Positions 46,450 to 58,559 of a stretch of DNA of 64,000 nt are shown here, piece after piece. Source of the stretch: Anaeramoeba flamelloides (Eukaryota > Metamonada > Anaeramoebidae); assembly GCA_027625915.1 (NCBI GenBank), contig JANTQA010000023.1, positions 22,754,001 through 22,818,000 on the forward strand, read 5' to 3'. Position 1 is the first letter of the stretch. Each line of letters begins with the position of its first letter. The notes under the pieces were generated by a model that was not told the DNA's origin, did not search any database, and saw only the letters and a program-made list of their open reading frames with translations. Position numbers and translations under genes: made by a program.

Positions 46450-46911
46450 ATGAATTTTTTTCCTCTTCGAATTTTAATTGATGGAAAAGGGTGCTTTATT
46501 GACTTAATTGAAAAAAAATGTTTAGTTTCTGATTTTAAAATCAAAATGTTGTCTAGATATCCAAGCATAATACCAAACAATTATATGGTCTTAATTCTCC
46601 GTAGTTCAAATTTACCGTTTATCCCGTTAGGAACAGATCAAATTGGAAAGTATTGTATCCCAAATTCTTTGGTTTTAATAATCCTTCAACAAAGCTATTT
46701 TCGATCTTATAAGAAAAATCCCACTGTAACTCATTTAAGATTACCTCATTCCAAAATCCCAAAAACAGAAAACGAAAAACTCAAAATCCATATTCAAAGT
46801 GTGTCCATTGAGCCTTATGTAAAAATCTCTATTTATATTCTCTTCTCTTTTTTAATGTTCCTTTTTTTTTTTATCTTAATTAATCTATTTCTCTTACCGA
46901 TCACTTTTTGA
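46450..46911 (+). CDS. small ubiquitin-like, tail-anchored protein candidate, 153 aa
   Basis: Not recognised with certainty. Residues 4-80 alternate strand-like and helix-like segments in the order of a ubiquitin-like fold. They run PLRILIDGKG, CFIDLIEKKCLVSDFKIKML, NYMVLILRSSNLPFIPLG, then IGKYCIPNSLVLIIL. Residues 85-120 form a polar Lys/Pro-rich linker. Residues 122-150 are a single strongly hydrophobic segment ending two residues before the stop, so the protein would be C-tail-anchored with the N-terminal domain in the cytosol. It lacks a C-terminal Gly-Gly. It lies about 250 bp upstream of the Dicer-like gene on the same strand, and a functional link is not shown. Real-gene status is supported by length, an ATG start and lower AT bias than the flanks. 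Confidence 0.6.
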   Translation: MNFFPLRILIDGKGCFIDLIEKKCLVSDFKIKMLSRYPSIIPNNYMVLILRSSNLPFIPLGTDQIGKYCIPNSLVLIILQQSYFRSYKKNPTVTHLRLPHSKIPKTENEKLKIHIQSVSIEPYVKISIYILFSFLMFLFFFILINLFLLPITF

Positions 46912-47161
46912 ACAAAAACAAAAATACAAACTCAAAACAATAAACCACAAATTGAAACAAACCCAAAAACAAAATACATAAAATCAAACATCTTCAAAAA
47001 ACAAAACGTCTTCCTGAATACAAAATAACCAATTCTTAAAATTGAAATTGTTGTCTTTTGGATTTGAATAAAAGAAAAAACAAAACTCCAAATTTTTCAC
47101 AGCAAACGAACAATTCTCATTAAATCAGTTTAAAGGTTTTTTTATAATTAGCCCATACTCA

Positions 47162-48192
47162 TTGCCACCTGAACCAATCATTAAGTATAACAGAAAATTT
47201 CAATTCCTTTTCAAGTTAACCACCAAATATCATTCGAGTTGCAAGGTGACATATAAAGAGTTTGAAAATATTAATTATTGGATGTCGATTTTAATAAAGC
47301 AAATCCTCAAAAAAAGAAAAATTTTTAAAAGTTCTTCAGCTGTCTCAAATGGAAAAAAAAAAATAAAAGAAGAAAAATTAATTACTAATGAGAAACATAA
47401 CACAATTAAGAAAGGAGAAATACAAAAGAACCAAATAGCATATACCCCAGCCCAAAAATTTTCGAATAATATTATTTGTCGAATGATCAAATCTGCAATT
47501 GAAAAAGTTGTAATAAAGCATGAAAAATGGGATCCATTTTACTTTTTCCCATGGTTTGTTCCAACAAAAACAAATTTATCAAATCAATTAGAACCTCTTC
47601 AATATTCTTTAAATTTGCTCAAAGAAAATCTTAATGGAAATTTGTTATCAAAAGAATTAAAAGAATTTGCAAAAAAGAGAAAATTGACTTTAGATATGAT
47701 TTATCCTTATCGGTTTTTATTAGATTCCATTTTTAAACATTGGTACAAAACACACAACCATTCTCATATGAAAGAACACAGTGGAAGCCAAAAGAGAAAG
47801 CCAAAAGAGATGGAGAAAGAAAAGGAAAGCACTTTGGAAATCCAAGATCAAAAGGAAATTGAAAAAAAAACAAAAACCGAAACATTTAATATATATAAAA
47901 ATAAAATCTCATATTTTGAAATTAAAAAGTATTTTCAAAAAATTCCTAAAAATCAAAGAAATAAAAAAGATAAAAAAAATTATCATTTATTAAAATCAAA
48001 AATTGAAAATGAAGTTATTGTATATGAAAAAGAATTTGGCAATCACCCAGAAATCAAAAAAAAGAAATTAAAATTAAATCAATCATCACAAGGTGAAATT
48101 GATAATTCTGAAAGAATGAAGACAAAATCAAATTCAGTAAATAAAACAGGCAATAACACAAATAATTACAACAACAACAACAACAACAAAAA

Positions 48193-48237
<45 letters not shown>

Positions 48238-50356
48238 GAAAGGCAATAACTACAATAATAATCTTAGCCATTTAAAAAAACAAATAAAAAATATTAAGAT
48301 TGAGGATTCACCAAATAATATATTAAATCAAATAAATACAAAAGAAATTTTTAATGAGAAATTTTATAATATATTATTTTTTGCAAATGAATTCCAACAA
48401 TTTATTTCTAGAAGATATATTTATTTTAAATTTCAAAAAAGATGGTACCACATTGATCGAGTTTTATGGTCAAGGCAGGTGACAAACACGTATTTATTTA
48501 AAGAAAAAATTACAAGTTTAAAAAAGTATTATTGGCAAAATTGGGGCGAAAACATTATTGGGGACGAATATTATCCATTGTTTGTGTCATCAAAGTATCA
48601 TTATACACATGCAAGCAACAAGGAAATTCAACAATTTTTAAAAGATAATCTTGTCCAAATTGATCAAACAAAAAGAATGCTTGAAGATTCACAAAATCAA
48701 TCAACAGAACTCTTAAAAGCAATACAAAAAGAGCAATTGAAACTGAATTTAATTAAAAACGGGCAAGAAGGGGTGAAAGAAGATCCAAATATTCAAAAAA
48801 TAATTCAGCAAATTAAGGATTCTCAAAAAAGTCAAAGTGAAAAGGGAAACGGAACAGAATTTTTCATACCTCAACTGTCTTATATAACACCTTTAACATC
48901 ACAAATCACTCACCTTTGTCCCAATCTGCAAGGAGTTTTATCCAAAATCGAAAGCCAAACCAAATTAAAGAAATTTCAAGAACAAAGCGGATTTCGGTTT
49001 AACAATATCAAATTATTGCAAACTGCTGTGACACATCCATCTGTAATTGACGAACAAAACAAAATTACTACGGAGGACAATCAGAGATTAGAATTTCTAG
49101 GCGATGCTGTTTTGGATTGGTATACTAGCTTAAGATTGTTTTTCGTTTATACGCATGCCAGCGAGGGGAAGCTCACGGGCATGCGATCGTCATTAGTGAA
49201 AAATGAAATACTGTCCAAAATCGGCAAAGTGATCGGATTAGATGAAATTGTAATGGTGGACCAGCAACAGATCACTTTACAAAAGGATGGCAGGGCAAGG
49301 TCAAACGTACTCGCCGATTCAGTAGAGGCGGTAATTGGTGCATATTTTTTAGATCAGGGTTTTGAGCGTGTGTGCGAATTCATCAGAAGGATTATGATTA
49401 GGTGCAAACACAATTTTGAAAATAAAGGCGTCCTGAAGGAATATTTCCAATCACTAAAATTAATCAAATTAAAGCAATTCATCGATTTGGATATGGACTC
49501 CCATTGGTTAATCAAAGGGGAGGAATCTGTAAGCTCAAATAAAAATACCTTTATCATGGACCATTATTTGCAAATTTTACAAAATGAAAAAAGGGAAATA
49601 CATCGGTTTGATAAGCTATTTACAAATACTGGCGAGCCGAAAGATTTATCAGAACTGGAAAAGGAAATAAATATCAAGTTTGCAAACCCCCTCGTGTTAA
49701 AAACCGCCTTTACCCACGCCACCTATGGAAGCAACCAGAAGAATTATGAAAGACTTGAATTTTTGGGCGATAACTTTTTGAAATTTGCTAGCTCAGTACA
49801 TGTGTATAACAAATTCCCCAAGGCGCCAGAGGGGCAGTTGACAAAAATAGTACATCGCTATGTCGAAAATACATGCCAAATAGATATATCCCTCGATCTA
49901 CATTTTGAAAACTATCTGCTGTTTTCCCACAAGGGGTTCCCAAAAACTCGCGAAAAAAAAATTAAAATTCTTGGTGACCTTTATGAAAGCCTGGTCGGTG
50001 CATTAATACAAGACCAAGGCTTGAAAAAAACTTTCAATTTTGTAGGCAAAACTTTAATCTCTTCCAAAAATCTCCTGCCGTTTGAAATCTTAATAGAACA
50101 CCCAAAAAGCATCCTCCTCCAATTCTCCCAACAGTTCAAACTCGAAAGTCCACATTTTTATTCCATTGAGCACCAAAATAAAACCGTTTTTGGTTGTTAT
50201 TTCCTTAATAAAATAATTACAACAGAAAAGGTACCCGAAAAAAAAATTGCTGAAAAGTTTTTATCCTTAAAAGTTTTAAAACTTTTATGGGCCAAATATA
50301 AATATCAATATGGTGGTGAAACCGCAGTCAAGTTTTTTATTAAAAATAAAAAATAA
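47162..50356 (+). CDS. minimal Dicer-like protein with two RNase III domains
   Basis: Cuts double-stranded RNA into small RNAs by family function. The open frame gives 1,064 codons. Numbering here starts at the non-ATG codon at 47162; the first in-frame ATG is codon 42, so the true start, or an upstream exon, is unsettled. Codons about 426-485 resemble a PAZ domain C-terminal part (TSLKKYYWQNWGENIIGDEY then YPLF). RNase IIIa spans about 610-745 with NQRLEFLGDAVLDW and catalytic Glu644, Asp648, Asp719 and Glu722. RNase IIIb spans about 835-960 with YERLEFLGDNFLKF and Glu866, Asp870, Asp939 and Glu942. Codons 980-1045 look like a degenerate dsRNA-binding domain (HPKSILLQFSQQF start, VPEKKIAEKFLSLKVLKLL end). 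No DExD/H helicase is present, as in Giardia Dicer. Residues 55-400 carry Lys/Glu-rich and polyasparagine stretches (48165-48265 codes N-runs). All acidic catalytic residues are kept. Confidence 0.88.
48165..48265 (+). repeat. AAT/AAC trinucleotide tract coding polyasparagine
   Basis: In-frame AAC then AAT repeats inside the Dicer-like gene, coding runs of Asn with a few Lys. A smaller tract of the same kind is in the homeobox gene near 15547-15582. Confidence 0.85.
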
Positions 50357-50659
50357 GAAATGCTGAGTATTTTTGCATTTATTTTTGGATTTTTTTGTTT
50401 TTTTTTAATTGTTAACTTTGAATTTATCAAATAGATTATTTTTTCTTTCATACTTTCTTCTATCTAAACCCCTTTCCAAAAATTTGGAGACACCCAAAAT
50501 CTAAAAATAATCAAAAAAAAAAATCAAATTTATTTTATTTTATCAAACATAATATTAAACCTCATTTAAATAATACATTATTAATATTTTTATAAATATC
50601 ATTTTCTATCCAAATAAAAGAAAAAAATATGAAACGAAAAATTAAAAATTGGTGTTTCA

Positions 50660-51340
50660 AAAATCATGAAACATGCTGAACAAAAACAATTACATTGGTG
50701 AATTTGTTGAAATTCCACTAACAATTGTTGATCGATCAAATGATTAGATACCATCAACAAATTGTATATGGATTTTTCTATTCAAAAAACTCAACAATAA
50801 ACTTTCTATCAAAATATCCTAAAAAAAGTTCCAGATCTTTTTTTTTTTTCCATTAAAGAGTGGGTACTAAAAGTCCACCTGTTTGCCCGAATCCCTAATT
50901 TGAATTAGAGATATTGTTGAACCAAGTGAGAGATGGTCATTTCTCCCAAAAATCGGATCCGCTCCATAAATTGAGAGGGATTTTGTTCCAATTCCGTTCA
51001 GTTTTATAATAGTCAAAAAGATTCAATTCGGTCAAACGATTTCCTCAAAGAATTAGTGGTTCTAAGAAGCATAAGCCCGATTTTTAATTAAAATTACACC
51101 GTGGTGGCTATTTGAGAAAATGGTAAACAATAAGAAATAATGGTTAAGGGAATAGAACCCCGGCCTTCAGATTGTACACTGGGTTGTGTTTCCACTTGCC
51201 CATACCGGTTCTCTTAAAAAGTTTCCAGATCTAACGAAAACAGATTGCATTGCTGGAAAAAAGGAAATTAAAAAACAAAACAAAAAAGAAAAAAAATGCA
51301 ATGGTTTGTAAAATCAAAAAGTATTTCCAAATTGAAAGTA
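50660..51340 (-). repeat. repeat family K copy interrupted by a SINE
   Basis: 50690-50838 and 51216-51340 are adjoining pieces of family K. The break falls within the AAAAGTTCCAGATCT block that is continuous at 35845-35860. The left piece holds TTGTTGATCGATCAAATGAT and the right piece the CAGATTGCATTGCTGGAAAA region. Confidence 0.6.
50839..51215 (-). mobile_element. tRNA-derived SINE with poly(A) tail and target duplication
   Basis: Read on the minus strand. The head at 51215-51140 has an A box TGGGCAAGTGG (complement of 51192-51202) and a B box GGTTCTATTCC (complement of 51149-51159), 32 nt apart, the spacing of a tRNA-type RNA polymerase III promoter. The body then runs to a poly(A) tail, seen as poly(T) just after 50838. 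Direct repeats AAAAGTTCCAGATCT (50824-50838) and AAAAGTTTCCAGATCT (ending 51232) flank it, as expected for LINE-assisted retrotransposition. A diverged second copy lies at 4285-4640. The tRNA-like head does not fold into a complete tRNA. Confidence 0.78.
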
Positions 51341-51780
51341 AAGTGCAGTATTGTTATTCTTATAACTGGTTGAACTGTGTCCAAATTTTAAGCAGTTAGT
51401 TTTAATATACAAATTTATATCATTCTTTTTCTAATTATAATTGAAAGGCTAAATGATAATTTTTTTCTTTCATTCAAAGTTTTTTGTTTTGTAAAGAATA
51501 CTTGTTTTTATTTACCCATATTAATGAACTTTAAAACTGCATTTTTCTATCAACCCAACATTAATCCTATTATTATTTTTTTTTTAAAGGTGAAAAAATT
51601 TTTTTGCTTAATATTTATTTTCAAAAAAAATCTAAAGTTTATTCCTATTGTATTAATATGTTAAAAAATTAAGATATTTTTTATACTTATCTTTGATTGA
51701 TTAAATTGTGTTTTGAAAAAGAGAAATTTAATTGATCATCATTCTAATAATTCTCAAGTTATAATTTTCAGAGTTTGGTT

Positions 51781-52550
51781 CTAAAGGATCAACTTCTACC
51801 AAGGAGAAGTTCTAAGATTAAACTAAGTTTTTTTTGGGTGTAAATCACATTAGTGCTACATGGTTTAAATGATTCTAAAAAATTCAATTACAAAGTAGTA
51901 CTTTGTTTTGATCCCCTTCAATTAAAAATGATCCATATCTTAGTAAAAAACCCCAACAATTTCAGAAAAAATTCTACATTTTGAAGAAAAATTTAAAGGT
52001 TGAATTATCAATATTCAGACTCCAAAGTTGTAAAATATCTTTCTTAAATTTGTCACAAAATTTAGATAAATAGTTAAAAAATTCAATTTTTTAAAAAAAA
52101 TTAAATAATTAATCAATAGATTTTTTTGACCAATAATTTCTGAAAAATTGGAAATATATTGATGTTATAATTGCTTTATAAACAAGAAAAAACAAAATTA
52201 ATCAGTCTTTGGGGTTTTAATGTTAATGATTATTGAGTTAATCTTTGGAAATTCAAAAATTAAAAAAATAGTTACTTTTGGAAGTTCATAATATGAGTTT
52301 ATTTAAATACCAGATAGCAAAATTATTTTGTTTCTATTTTTTAGATTTGGAAAAGGAATCAAAAAAAATTTTCACAAAATGATAATTTTAAATAGTGATC
52401 ATTAGTAAAAAACATTAATAATTTGTTCTCTAATTAGGATTTATAATAGATTTTTTATAGCTATTTGAGGAGATGTAGCACAAATACAATTTCTGCCTAA
52501 TTACCGCATACTTTGATTATAGAGAAATCTATTGTGAGGCTAATCCCTTC
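51781..52550. mobile_element. TTAA-flanked element, diverged copy 2
   Basis: Collinear with 12167-12919 over its whole length. It shares the GTGCTACATGGTT block, ATATTCAGACTCCAAAGT, AAATATCTTTCTTAAATTTG, TTAATCAGTCTTTG and the right end GAGGCTAATCCCTT. The terminal repeats are damaged at the left (AAAGGATCAACTTC). Confidence 0.65.
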
Positions 52551-53238
52551 AGGAATAAAAAAATTAAAGCCCTCTATATTAAGTAAAATTACTTTCATTC
52601 TCTTATCACAATGAATTTAGCTTCCAAATTATAAGAATAGTCAAATCGTTTCTACTTGAATTGGAAATTTAATAGTAAAGAAAAACAGGAAAACGTGAAA
52701 ATTTTGTCCCATTTATTATTCTAACCATTTTGGAAAAAAAGTGAAACAGTAAAAAAAGATCAACACAATTTTATTTAGTAAAATTACTGAAAACTAAAAG
52801 TAAAATCAATTAAGAGAAGAAACCAATTAGCTTCAAATAATAATCCATTATATTATTTTCAATCGAACCAAGAAATACAATTTCAATCAACTTTCTTATC
52901 ATAATTCCTTGTGTAGTTTTGGAGATCTCAAAATTAGTCAATTTTATGAACAAATTTTTAATAATTGATCAATCAAAGAAAAACTCATATACGAAAAGAG
53001 AGTATTACAAAAAACTGTTATTGTGTTGAATACTTCATTTTCTCTTTATTTATTTATGTATTCTTTTTATTAATTGATCTTATTTTTGAATTTTCAGGTT
53101 CTATTAAGGTTCCTAATTAAAAACACAATTCCACTTTTTTTTCCTCAATGGTAACACATATAAGTATATTATCCAATTTAAATTGTGGTATCTTAAAAAA
53201 TTTCTTTCTATTGTTTTATTTCTACTTTTATGTATTAA

Positions 53239-53696
53239 CTGTTGAGAGAAAAATGTTGGACACAGAAAAATAGTTGGACATCATTTTTAATTGAGAACAT
53301 TACTGAAAATGATTTTTAATTTCAATCGTTTGTGAAATAACTAAAGAAAATAACAATAATCTACTTATTAGAATAACCATTAATGTAATTCTACTTTTTC
53401 AAAACCTTATCTCTGATACCCGAAAGCAAGTTTAAAAAATACCATTTTCAGAATTAATGGTAAACTTTACTAGAACTTGGATTTTTGTTAAAATAGCATG
53501 ATCTACTTTAGTTATCAACCATTTAAATGAGTATTCTACACAAACCACAGATAAATGAACTTGTAACACCTTTAAACCTGAATTTATATAAAATTCACCT
53601 AGTTATCAATAGGATTTGATTTTCAATTTTACTAATGTTCCCAATTAAAAAAGGTGTCCAACCATTTTTCTGTGTCCAACATTTTTCTCTCAACAG
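53239..53696. mobile_element. 458-bp MITE with TAA target duplication, copy 1
   Basis: Inverted ends CTGTTGAGAGAAAAATGTTG at the left and its complement at the right, extending about 40 bp inward through GGACACAGAAAAAT. TAA lies on both sides (53236-53238 and 53697-53699). A 3-bp TWA duplication is the hallmark of PIF/Harbinger elements. Highly similar to 60123-60580. Non-coding. Confidence 0.8.
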
Positions 53697-54150
53697 TAAG
53701 TTGATTTTTCAAGCAGATATTTAATTAATTATTTTTGCTCAGAATATAATTAAACTTTTGTGAATATCCCATTTAACTTTGAAAGCTTTTAAAAATTTAA
53801 ATAGTCTTCCAATAACCTAAACCAAGCAGAAACACAAACTTTTTTCAAAAAGTTACTTGAACAAGGAATAATTGTCATTAAAAAGAGATGTAAAGAAGAA
53901 TAAAAAAACAGTTTATTCTTTTTCAAAGAATTATTGAATCGAATAATAGTTTATTTTGAAAAGAGACAGTTGTTTACATATTTGGCCATTGTATTTGCTG
54001 AACAAAAGAATTCCATTCCTTATAAAGAATATCATTTTTTCAGAATTTGAACTTGAACTTGTTTTCTTTTTAGGAAACAAAAACCAAACAAAAGAATAAT
54101 AAATATCTTTTTCACCGTTTCTGACAATAGCCAAGAATTCTTAAAAAAGA

Positions 54151-57100
54151 ATGTACCGTCGTTCCTTTTTTGAACGATTTAAAAACTTAGATCTCTTTCC
54201 AAAATATGTGGAAACAGCGTCTGTCAAAACAGAAATTGGAGCGTTTCTAACGTTATTATCGTATATGTTTCTAATTTTGTTATTTATGAATGAATTATTC
54301 CTCTTTTTGACCTTGAAATTGGAGACCAATTTAACGATCGATGATTCAAGAATACACAACCAAGTTGCGGTTCATTTTAATATCACCTTTCCAAGATTGA
54401 GTTGTAAATTGCTACACATAGACGCCTTAGATCACAGTGGCGCTAGACACTTAAATATCAAGCACGACATTTTCACCATCCCCTTAGATCGCAAAGGTAA
54501 TCGCAAAGAGCACCACAAACCGAAGAAACTAGATAAACTAGGCAACGGGCGTTTCTTTTGTGGTTCCTGTTATGACGCAGAAGAGTTTAGTCAAGATGGT
54601 TGTTGTAATACTTGCAAAGAAATTGAAACAGCTTATCGAAAAAAGGGGTTATCTTTTAATGCAAATGATTTTGAAATAGTAAAATTTTCTTTATTCCTCT
54701 TCTTCTGATTGTTCTTTTTTTAAACTTCGGTTTTCTTATTCCTCTTCACCATTTTGAAATTAAGTTGCTGGTTTTGTCAAAATACTTTGAGACTTTTATG
54801 TGGCCAATTTCTTTTATATATTCAAAGATAGCAAACAAATTCCACATGTGTTGACAGAAGTTTAAATTCTTTGAATCACACAGTTTCTTAAAGCTAAATT
54901 AGTATTTGCTCTGAAGACTAATAAATTCAAGAATCAGGTTTTGGCCAATAATATATCCTTTCTTGTTACTGTTACTGTTACTGTTTCTGTTTCTGTGGTT
55001 TGTGATAATTGGAAAGTGTAGGAAGAAAATCTCTTCTACAGAGCTGTTTTATATTGTGAATTTATTAGTAATTATTTAGCAAGTGAGTAATTTGTTGCCA
55101 ATATTCCAACTGTTCTAGTTATTATTTCTCGATCTTATGCTTTACAATAAAATTCAAAAAAATAAAAAAAAAAAATGTTCTTTCCTTCAAAAAGAAAGGC
55201 CAACGACACAAAATTTAATTTCAGAAAAGTTTCTAAAAGCGCATCAATTCGAAGTCTGAAAAAAATATACAATCCACTCAGAACCCTTATACAAATTTTT
55301 CCTTTTCTTACTTCCAAATCAAAAACACTGGAAATTTCAAAAACGCCTGAAATTCCATTTTTTTGATGAATTGAAAATATGACTTAGAATCCGGGGATAA
55401 TGTACTCTTTGCCCAAATCTTAAAATCGATTCATTATCAAAAAAAAGCAATATTTAGTTGAGCCAAGTTGTTTGTAAAAATGATTGGGAAGATCAAGTTA
55501 ATAGAACCAGAAAGAAGGTAAAGATAAAAAATGTTTTCATCGATCATGTTTACCACTCATGATTAAAAACAAATTTTATTCACCATTTCTCATTTTATTT
55601 TTTTTTAGACTCATATTTCGCTTTAGTACAGAGATGGTTGCACACGCCCAATGGTAAACAAAAACGTGAGTGCTCTCACTTTTCAAGAACTGTAAATGTA
55701 ACCTAAAATTTCATAATCCATTATGAGAAAAATAAAAGTCCTCTAATCAACATGAAATACCTAAAGTATTCCAACTTCAAGACTCATTATTTCTTCATTG
55801 TCATTTAAAAAGAACCAATAGATACCTTTTACTTCTTGAATTGTTTTATTTATTGCTAAAATAATAACTTATTTTAGTACATTAAGTCCGGACTCAAATC
55901 ACATTTTAAAAATTTTTTTGAAATTTATTTCTTCAATTTTCAAAAACAAGTCCAATTCTATTCATTCCTTATCAAATGATAAAACTTTTGTTTTGAAACT
56001 GATCAGCTTGAAATTTTTTTTACGAGAAAAAAAAAATAAACACTGCAAAGTTGGTATTTTTGAAAAAAATATGTTTGAAAAACGTAAAGCACTTCATTTA
56101 AAAATTGAAGGGATGCTTTATTGAACAAAATACCCAAAAGAAAAAAATAAATAAAATAGTACTGACATTGTAACGTAAAACATATCAGTAAAAAATCAAA
56201 AATATATTCCTCATTTTACAGATAAATATATAAATTATCGAGTAGCCATTAACTATTCTAATTGGGATATTGATTAAATATATTAAATCTATCAATTTTT
56301 GAAATGAGTATTACCGATTTTTTATTACTGAACTTTCAATGAAAAAAGGTTTTACAAGAATATTTTTTACTAATAAATATATTCATTTTAAAAGAAATCA
56401 CATAGGTCTCAATTTTTCACATGTGATTATTTGTGTATTTTAATACTTTTTTTTTTTCATTTGAACTTGGCTTTTTCTAAAAAAAGAGGATATAAAAAAA
56501 AATAAGAGAAGAAAACAAAAAGAAAAAGGAAAAAAAATCATAAAAAAAAATTTGAAAAAGTAAAACAAAATTTGACTAAATTAGAACAAGAAAAAAAAAA
56601 AACAATTTAAAATACTTTTTTGATTATAATATATATAAACCTTCCAAATCGCTTCCAATAAACATTATAATGTGAGTCAAATTTTTTAAAAAATAGTTTA
56701 TATTTATATATATATAACCCTACAAACCCACTTCCATTAAGATTATAAAGTGCCTCGACACTTTTGTAAAATAGTTTATATGAATCTTCAAATAAACCAA
56801 TTAACCCAAAAAAACAATTACTAAATACAACTCTTTTTTTAACAAAATTTTCAAATAATCAATAGTGTGACAAAAATCTCAAAAAAGAGATGAAATACGA
56901 AAAAGATGATGGCTGCATAATATATGGAACACTTCATGTTAATAAAATCGCAGGAATTTTCCATATTGCTCCTGGTGTTAATTCAATTTATGAAGATCAA
57001 CATTATCATATATATGAAACAAAAGATGATGAAAAAAAGATAGATTGTTCGCATTATATTGATTATTTATATTTTGGAAAAGCATTTTCTGAAACATTAT

Positions 57101-58559
57101 ATCCATTATCTAACACCAAACAAGAAGATAAAGCAAAAGGTAAAATTTAGAATTTTCAGCCCAATTAATAACTTCTTTTTTTTTTTTTTTGAGATGGTTC
57201 CTTTGGTTAAACAAAAAAATTATTTATTGAACATATGGAAAAATATTATGGATAATTTTAATAAAGATTGTTATAACCAAATTTTTCACACAATTAAAAA
57301 TTTTTAATGAAGAAATTGTGTCTTCATTTTAAAATGAAATTATATTTTTTCAAAATAAAATTTGCTTGAAGGTATTTTGGAATTAGTTAATTTTATCCTC
57401 AAAATTCAAAATCATTTTTTTTTCTGATAAAAATAAAATAAATTGTTATCAAGGACTCTTGTGAGTAAGGCCAAACAATGTGTTAAAAAAATTTGCTCCA
57501 AATTTAAAATTTCTTTTTACATTTTTTTTTCAATATTTTGAAAAATTCCAAATTTATTTTTAAAAAACTTGAAACAATTAATTACTAACAAGATCTAAAT
57601 TTGATTGATAAATTTTAATTAAATTTCAATCAAATTTAGATTATTTACCGATTTTCTATTTATTTTATTTTTTGTTGGATTACAAGAATTGAAATATTAA
57701 TGATAGAAAATAATAACAAAATAATTTTCTTTTTTCAAAAAAATCCATACTTTCCAACATAAAACAAAAAATATATTAATCCATTTCCAAGAATTAACTT
57801 AATTTTTAATAAGAACAATATATTACTTTTTTTAGTTTTAGATTGGAAATATGTGAAATTTTGAATTTCAAAAAATAGACTCAAATTAATAAATTGTTTT
57901 GATGAGGTTGGCTTATTCGTTTCAGAAACCAAAAAACAATTTACAAAAAAAAAAAAATATTAAGTATCTTGACAATAATTCATTTAATTTGTATAAAATA
58001 CTAGTCACTTAAATTTAATTATTTTAATTTATGTGTTGTAAATCATTTTTCTTTTCTTATTTACTTTACTATTCAATTTTCTTTTTTTTCTCTTAATTCT
58101 TAAAGTGAATTCTCCAATAAACAACTTTTATTATAAACTTCTTTTCAAAATAATTTTGTCATCAAATTAATTAATCAAAAAAAAAAAAAAAAAAATACTA
58201 TATACATTCTAATTTGTTCTTTATTTTTATACCTTTTAATTACTCAACATTTAATAGAAACAAAGTATCAATATTTTTTAAAAGTTGTGCCAACATTCTA
58301 TCATCAGATTGAAACTTTCCAGTATTCTGCTTATCTATTCTCAAAAGAAATAAATCCGGATATCCAAACAAACTTGCCTGGTTTATTTTTTTCATATGAT
58401 TTCACGCCAATAGTAATACAATATGAAATAAAACAAAAAAGTTTTATTCATTTTATCACACAAAATTTAAGTTTGCTTGGTGGGATTTATACTGTATCAT
58501 ATGTTATAGACAGATTCATATATACAGTATGGATAAATAGAGAGAAAAAAGAAAAATAA
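54151..58559 (+). CDS. ERGIC3/Erv46-like ER-Golgi cargo receptor, three exons
   Basis: Exons 54151-54678, 56866-57139 and 58258-58559, joined by GT-AG introns of 2,187 and 1,118 bp, sum to 1,104 nt, giving 367 residues and TAA (human ERGIC3 has 383). Erv46/ERGIC3 forms a complex with Erv41 in COPII/COPI vesicles and retrieves or sorts cargo between ER and Golgi. Features in order are an N-terminal cytosolic part with LDLFPKYVETASVKTEIGA, and TM1 at about 30-55 (FLTLLSYMFLILLFMNELFL). Next come the lumenal domain with the double-cysteine signature CGSCYDAEEFSQDGCCNTC, GCIIYGTLHVNKIAGIFHIA and YFLKVVPTFYHQ. PGLFFSYDFTPIVIQYEIKQ then leads into TM2, LSLLGGIYTVSYVIDRFIY. The lumenal segment QYFLKVVPT matches the family closely. 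The C-terminus is short and Lys-rich (NREKKEK), and a KK-type retrieval signal is possible. Intron 1 contains a family Z repeat. Confidence 0.93.
56300..56780 (+). repeat. repeat family Z, copy 3
   Basis: In ERGIC3 intron 1. It shares CACATAGGTCTCAATTTTTC and the right-end TTCCAATAAACATTATAA motif with copies at 9165 and 31360. The right-end motif is present twice here (about 56653-56700 and 56735-56780), a local duplication. Confidence 0.55.

Larger units (their letters stand above)
50357..54150. other. intergenic region between the Dicer-like and ERGIC3 genes
   Basis: 3.8 kb composed mostly of transposable elements (family K with nested SINE, TTAA-flanked element copy 2, TWA-flanked MITE copy 1), described separately. 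No gene seen; the 53931-54134 minus frame has no coding character. Confidence 0.55.

Noticed and set aside
51140-51215. Functional tRNA gene
   Set aside because: A and B boxes are present, but acceptor and anticodon arms do not pair. Flanking target duplications and the poly(A) tail show a SINE head.
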